This document shows, one piece after another, positions 5,110-8,354 of a stretch of 8,354 nucleotides of DNA. A program made the position numbers and the translations under genes. This stretch comes from Sphingosinicella sp041621755 (GTDB lineage Bacteria > Pseudomonadota > Alphaproteobacteria > Sphingomonadales > Sphingomonadaceae). The stretch's first letter is position 1, and each line of letters begins with the position of its first letter. Location: NCBI GenBank assembly GCA_041621755.1, contig JBFKAE010000134.1:1-8354 (forward strand), in the 5' to 3' direction. Under the pieces are notes generated by a model. It had not been told where the DNA came from. It ran no database searches and saw nothing but the letters and a program-made list of their open reading frames with translations.

Positions 5110-7488
5110 ATGAAGAATTCGAACAAATTTTATGACTTTTCGAGCAGGCTCGCCTTGGCGCTGTGTCTGCTCGCCAGCGGCGGAACTGCATATGCCCAAT
5201 CCGACGATGCCCCAACGGCCAGTCAGGGCGGACTGTCTGAAATTGTTGTAACGGCGGAGCGGCGCTCCACCAATCTCCAGGATGTTCCGATCGCGGTTAC
5301 TGCGTTTACTGGCGCTGCCCTGGAGCAGGCGCGCGTTCAGAATTTCGGTGATCTGGTTACCAAGATTCCCGGTTTCAGTATTAACTCTCTTTCCAAGGCG
5401 CGTACCAATCCTGCTTTGCGCGGTGGGTCGAGCACCCTTTCCGCGCCGGGGGCCGATAATGCCGTGGCCCTGTTTATCGACGACATCTATTATGGTTCGT
5501 CAGGTGATTTTGAACTGGACCTGTTTGATCTGGAGCGGGTTGAGGTGCTGCGCGGGCCGCAGGGAACGCTGTTTGGGCGCAATTCCACGGGTGGTAGTAT
5601 CGCTGTTATCACGAAGGAACCCAGCGCAGATCAGCAGGGTTCTGTGGAAATATCAGTAGGCAATTATGATCTCGTGCAGGCTCGCGGCTACGTGACCGGC
5701 CCTCTGAATGAGAGCGAAACGCTGCTCGGTTCGATTGCATTCAGCGCGACGAACCAGCGCGGCACGTCATATAACAGGTTTGCTGACCGCCGCGCTGACA
5801 ATACCAATCGCGGGTCAGTTCGGGCCAAGTTGAAATGGATTGCCAGTGACGATGTCAGTGTTATTTTTAGCGGGGACTATAACCGCAAGAGTGAAACGAA
5901 CGAGGCGCGCGATTTTCTTGGTGCGGCACCGACGGCTGACGGCCTTGTTGCACTTGGCTTTACGCCGGACACCAAATCGCGAACTGTAGATCAGTTCGAA
6001 GTTGGCGAATTTGACAGCACCAGTTGGGGGCTATCCGCCAAGATCGAAGCAAATTTCGATGCTGGAACGCTATTTTCCATCACGGGCTATCGCAAGTTGC
6101 GGCAGGATCAGACACCGGTAGATCTGCTGGGCTTGCCGGTGGTTACTATCGCTTCGGGCGAGCAGCGCCGGTTTGAACAGTTTTCTCAGGAATTGCGCTG
6201 GGTGTCTCCGTCAGATGGCCGGTTCAATTATGTTGCGGGACTATTCTTCCTTCACCAAAATGATTCAAGGGACTACCAATATCGCACTCTTGTCGATCCC
6301 AGCACATTTGGCGGGGCATTTCAGGCTGGATCCTTCTGTCCCGATCTTCAGGGGGATGAACTCAACTTTGCGGTGCCGGAATGTGTTGCCAGTCGCCCCG
6401 AACTGTTTGATCTTAACCGATCAAACACTTTCCAGAAATCGAAGGTCGACAGCTATGCAGCGTATCTTCAAGGCACATATGAGCTAATCGATAATGTGAA
6501 GCTCACTCTGGGTGGGCGGATTACTCATGACCGTAAAACTGCCAGCGGTTATACGCGGGGCGATGTCGATTTCCTTGTCAATCCGACAGAAGTGCCTGGC
6601 GGGTTTGAAGGTTTTGCCGGGGGATACCGCCTCAGCGGCCTGAAGGACAGCTGGACCGCGTTCACGCCCAAGGCGACTCTGGACTGGAAGGTGACCGACG
6701 ATGTGTTGCTCTACGGAACGGTTTCGAGGGGGTTTCGCAGCGGTGCCTATCAGTTCGAGGCTGAAGCCGCCACTGCGGCGATACCGGTCGCGCCTGAATA
6801 TGTGTGGAACTACGAAGCAGGGTTCAAGAGCCGCTTCTTCGATAACAGGGCGCAGCTCAACGTTGCGGTCTTCCAGGCTGATTACGAGGACCTGCAGTTC
6901 ACATTTACCGACGGTGGCACCGGCAATCTGATTGTTAGCAATGCTGGCAAAGCCCGCGTTCGCGGGGTTGAGGTTGAGGCTATGCTTATTCCTGTCGACG
7001 GTCTGACATTGTCTGCCAGTTACAGCCATCAGGATGGCGAAGTTAAGGGATTTCCCGAGGAAGTTGGTATTCCCGATGGGCAGCCAACCGGCCAGACCCC
7101 CCCGCATTCGCTCAATCTGGGGGCGACTTTTAACCATGCTTTCGCCAATGGCGGGGAACTGACCCTTACCGGGGATTTCCAGTATAAAAGCAAATATCAG
7201 CTTGAACTGAACCCCGATCCGGCCTTCACGACCCGGGTCAAGAGTCTGGTTAACGCCAGTATGTCTTACAAGACGCCGAACGGGAAGTGGGACTTCACGC
7301 TGTGGGGCAAAAACCTGACCAATGAAGATATCAAGGTTTACGGGCAGGATTTCCGCTTCATGATCTACACGTTTGACGAAGCTTACAACCCCGAAAGCCC
7401 GAGCTTCAATCCTGCGGCGGCATCCGCCAGTATGCCGAGATACGCGCCGCCGCGCACCTATGGGGCGACGGTTCGCTATAATTTCTGA
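5110..7488 (+). CDS. TonB-dependent outer-membrane receptor
   Basis: A complete 792-residue receptor, a typical length for the family. A signal peptide is clear: basic start, hydrophobic LALALCLLASGG, and likely cleavage after AYA at residue 29. The TonB-box-like segment LSEIVVTAERR (42-52) is followed by the plug domain, including LQDVPIAVTAF and RVEVLRGPQGTLFGRNSTGG (143-162), the hallmark of the class. The rest is a 22-strand-type barrel with NYEAGFKSRFFDNRAQLN and WTAFTPKATLDWKVTDDVLL, ending in aromatic RYNF as outer-membrane barrels do. GGGAGGG five bases before the ATG supports the start. Receptors of this style in sphingomonads are often encoded beside aromatic catabolic genes, and placement just before a phenol hydroxylase operon suggests uptake of an aromatic compound; a siderophore cannot be excluded from sequence. 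It appears to be transcribed on its own, with a hairpin and a fresh promoter downstream. Confidence 0.95.
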   Translation: MKNSNKFYDFSSRLALALCLLASGGTAYAQSDDAPTASQGGLSEIVVTAERRSTNLQDVPIAVTAFTGAALEQARVQNFGDLVTKIPGFSINSLSKARTNPALRGGSSTLSAPGADNAVALFIDDIYYGSSGDFELDLFDLERVEVLRGPQGTLFGRNSTGGSIAVITKEPSADQQGSVEISVGNYDLVQARGYVTGPLNESETLLGSIAFSATNQRGTSYNRFADRRADNTNRGSVRAKLKWIASDDVSVIFSGDYNRKSETNEARDFLGAAPTADGLVALGFTPDTKSRTVDQFEVGEFDSTSWGLSAKIEANFDAGTLFSITGYRKLRQDQTPVDLLGLPVVTIASGEQRRFEQFSQELRWVSPSDGRFNYVAGLFFLHQNDSRDYQYRTLVDPSTFGGAFQAGSFCPDLQGDELNFAVPECVASRPELFDLNRSNTFQKSKVDSYAAYLQGTYELIDNVKLTLGGRITHDRKTASGYTRGDVDFLVNPTEVPGGFEGFAGGYRLSGLKDSWTAFTPKATLDWKVTDDVLLYGTVSRGFRSGAYQFEAEAATAAIPVAPEYVWNYEAGFKSRFFDNRAQLNVAVFQADYEDLQFTFTDGGTGNLIVSNAGKARVRGVEVEAMLIPVDGLTLSASYSHQDGEVKGFPEEVGIPDGQPTGQTPPHSLNLGATFNHAFANGGELTLTGDFQYKSKYQLELNPDPAFTTRVKSLVNASMSYKTPNGKWDFTLWGKNLTNEDIKVYGQDFRFMIYTFDEAYNPESPSFNPAAASASMPRYAPPRTYGATVRYNF

Positions 7489-7499
7489 TCTGGTTGTGG

Positions 7500-7522
7500 G
7501 GGCGTCAATCATGTTGGCGCCC
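7500..7522 (+). terminator. Hairpin after the receptor gene
   Basis: GGGCGTCAA (7500-7508) pairs with TTGGCGCCC (7514-7522), one G-T wobble, around a five-base loop. It begins 12 bases after the receptor stop, suiting a terminator, but no T-run follows, so strength is uncertain. Confidence 0.5.
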
Positions 7523-7567
7523 TCGCAGTTTCAGTCTCAGGCGCCTCTTCTCCAGTGGTGGTTTTTC

Positions 7568-7582
7568 ATGCTGTTTCAGCAT
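7568..7582. promoter_or_regulatory. Palindrome, candidate activator site for the sigma54 promoter
   Basis: ATGCTG-TTT-CAGCAT is a perfect six-base dyad. Its centre is about 155 bases before the transcription start expected from the -24/-12 element, in the range where XylR/DmpR-type activators bind their upstream sites. The sequence does not spell out a consensus I can recognise, so the binding protein is inferred. Confidence 0.4.
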
Positions 7583-7598
7583 ATGGTATCGGGCGTAG

Positions 7599-7629
7599 GA
7601 CAGAAGGTGAAGCGCGCTACAATTCTGTC
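7599..7629. promoter_or_regulatory. Inverted repeat, second candidate activator site
   Basis: GACAGAA (7599-7605) and TTCTGTC (7623-7629) are perfect complements 17 bases apart, with the palindrome AGCGCGCT (7611-7618) at the centre. It is about 115 bases before the expected transcription start. Paired upstream sites are common for sigma54 activators; this assignment is inference. Confidence 0.35.
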
Positions 7630-7703
7630 GGATCAGGCGTGATACTTACAAATTTGTCCAGGTGTAGCGAGCGGTGAGCCTGAAAATCAGGAGAATAAGC
7701 TGC

Positions 7704-7719
7704 TGGCACGAAATTTGCT
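7704..7719 (+). promoter_or_regulatory. Sigma54 (-24/-12) promoter of the phenol hydroxylase operon
   Basis: TGGCAC (7704-7709), five bases, TTGCT (7715-7719), preceded by C and with G at 7710, matches the full sigma54 consensus YTGGCACG-N4-TTGCW. GG (7705-7706) and GC (7717-7718) are ten bases apart as required. Transcription should start near 7730, leaving a leader of about 90 bases before the ATG at 7820. Phenol hydroxylase operons such as dmp of Pseudomonas are sigma54-dependent and activated by DmpR, so the placement fits; no such activator is encoded in the window. Confidence 0.85.
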
Positions 7720-7777
7720 TACAGAGCTGACACAAGCCTGTCTCGAAAGCGATGATGTGTTGGGGCAGGCAGTTGCA

Positions 7778-7802
7778 CATTGATTTGATATTCCTGTGCG
7801 GC
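7778..7802 (+). repeat. Leader block shared with the SDR leader (copy 2)
   Basis: This is the partner of the block at 156-179 (22 of 24 positions match, one extra base here). It lies in the predicted transcribed leader, directly before the ribosome binding site of the DmpK-like gene. Its GTG at 7796 is in frame with that gene but lacks a ribosome binding site, so it is probably not the start. Confidence 0.5.
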
Positions 7803-7819
7803 GTGGAGAGGAGCGATGG

Positions 7820-8077
7820 ATGGCACCGTGTGATAGCGATGCGGCAGCTTTGCTGGCCGCGAAATACGTCCGGGTCACGCGGCGGCGTGACAATGGTATG
7901 GTAGAATTTGATTTTGCCATTGGCGAGCCGGAACTGTTTGCTGAACTGGTGCTACCTCAATCCGCTTTTGAAGAATTCTGCCGGATGAATGCGGTCATCG
8001 ACATGGCGGATCACCCGTCCATGAATGATGGCCGCACTATGCGGCTCAGTCGTGTGCTTTCAGGTCAGGAGGAATAG
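7820..8077 (+). CDS. dmpK: Phenol hydroxylase small subunit (DmpK-like)
   Basis: An 85-residue protein recognisable as the small first subunit (P0) of multicomponent phenol hydroxylases. The family core is present: KYVRVTRRRDNGMVEFDFAI, then GEPELFAELVLPQSAFEEFC. In the dmp system DmpK is not part of the active turnover complex but is needed to obtain active oxygenase, probably by helping iron loading or assembly. I chose the ATG at 7820 because GGAGAGGAG lies at 7805-7813, six bases before it; the in-frame GTG at 7796 would add eight residues but has no ribosome binding site. The gene is first behind the sigma54 promoter, and the DmpL-like gene starts five bases after its stop, the conserved dmpKL order. 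No signal peptide is present; the protein should be cytosolic. The gene symbol is by homology to the dmp operon. Confidence 0.88.
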   Translation: MAPCDSDAAALLAAKYVRVTRRRDNGMVEFDFAIGEPELFAELVLPQSAFEEFCRMNAVIDMADHPSMNDGRTMRLSRVLSGQEE

Positions 8078-8082
8078 GTCGG

Positions 8083-8354
8083 ATGCAATTGGACCTTCGT
8101 ACCGTATCGATAAAGCCGTTGCGGCAGGCTTTCGGGCATATCGCCCGGCGGATCGGTGACGGAAAATCAGCTTCGCGCTATCAGGAGGGGATGCTTGATC
8201 TCCAGCCTGCGGGGCAGCAGCATTACCGCCCGTTATGGGGCCCGGAATACAATTATTTTGACAAGCAGCGCACCGCCATCGTCATGGCCGACTGGTATGT
8301 GTTCAAGGATCCCCGTCAGTATTATTACGGAAGTTACGTGATTGCCCGTTCCCG
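8083..8354 (+). CDS. dmpL: Phenol hydroxylase P1 oxygenase (beta) subunit, DmpL-like, 5' part
   Basis: An open frame runs from the ATG to the window edge (90 codons and two bases) without a stop, so only roughly the first quarter of a protein of about 330 residues is present. The reading VSIKPLRQAFGHIARRIGDG, SRYQEGMLDLQPAG, HYRPLWGPEYNYFDKQRTAI and MADWYVFKDPRQYYYGSYV matches the N-terminus of DmpL/TouE-type beta subunits of diiron multicomponent monooxygenases, including the YQ..-HYRPLW and DPRQYYYG segments. This subunit pairs with the large diiron subunit (DmpN) to form the hydroxylase that turns phenol into catechol. AGGAGGA at 8067-8073, inside the end of the preceding gene, sits nine bases before the ATG and suggests translational coupling. 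The remaining components (DmpM, N, O, P) are expected just beyond the window. Confidence 0.92.
   Translation, partial: MQLDLRTVSIKPLRQAFGHIARRIGDGKSASRYQEGMLDLQPAGQQHYRPLWGPEYNYFDKQRTAIVMADWYVFKDPRQYYYGSYVIARS

Noticed and set aside
6484..7512. A long minus-strand open frame of 342 codons inside the receptor gene
   Set aside because: It is antisense to a well-supported receptor, its translation has no recognisable domain, and such shadows are common opposite GC-rich genes.
7630..7650. A possible IHF site between the activator dyads and the sigma54 promoter
   Set aside because: The best match on either strand has several mismatches to the IHF consensus.
7643..7780. An open frame reading LLARNLLTELTQACLESDDV before a TGA, overlapping the sigma54 promoter
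   Set aside because: It has no ATG, GTG or well-placed ribosome binding site, and the -24/-12 element lies within it; the protein-like look is probably chance.
1..8354. CRISPR arrays, phage genes, toxin-antitoxin pairs or defence systems
   Set aside because: No regularly spaced repeats of the right size and no proteins of those kinds were found in any frame.

Overview
The window looks like part of an aromatic-compound catabolism region from an alphaproteobacterium, most likely a sphingomonad (Sphingomonadales). The pointers are a long TonB-dependent receptor of the type abundant in that order, an acyl-CoA-dehydrogenase-fold flavin monooxygenase, and the first genes of a multicomponent phenol hydroxylase. 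Taxonomy is inferred from gene content and protein style; no marker gene is present.

Layout, left to right. Bases 1-226 are a control or leader region with a 21-bp-period direct repeat and a degenerate sigma54-like element. Bases 227-1764 (+) are a two-gene unit: a short-chain dehydrogenase/reductase and a dienelactone-hydrolase-family protein. Bases 1761-2195 hold debris of two insertion sequences: the 3' end of an IS5-type transposase gene (- strand), cut by the 5' end of an IS3-type element (+ strand), which is itself cut after about 25 codons of orfA. Bases 2201-3094 (-) encode an AraC-family regulator, divergent from 3562-4722 (+), a flavin-dependent monooxygenase oxygenase component. 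A perfect 17-bp-stem hairpin follows. Bases 5110-7488 (+) encode a complete TonB-dependent receptor. Bases 7489-7819 are a control region with a near-perfect -24/-12 (sigma54) promoter and upstream dyads. Bases 7820-8354 (+) are the start of a phenol hydroxylase operon: the small DmpK-like subunit and the 5' part of the DmpL-like oxygenase beta subunit, cut by the window end.

Working model (inference): the receptor imports an aromatic compound, the monooxygenase and phenol hydroxylase hydroxylate aromatic rings, and the reductase and hydrolase act on later intermediates. The hydroxylase operon is probably switched on by a sigma54 activator of the XylR/DmpR type encoded outside the window. The most interesting observation is that the leaders of the SDR/hydrolase unit and of the phenol hydroxylase operon, 7.6 kb apart, share several sequence blocks in the same order, suggesting related promoters. 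I found no evidence for a wholly new type of biological system.
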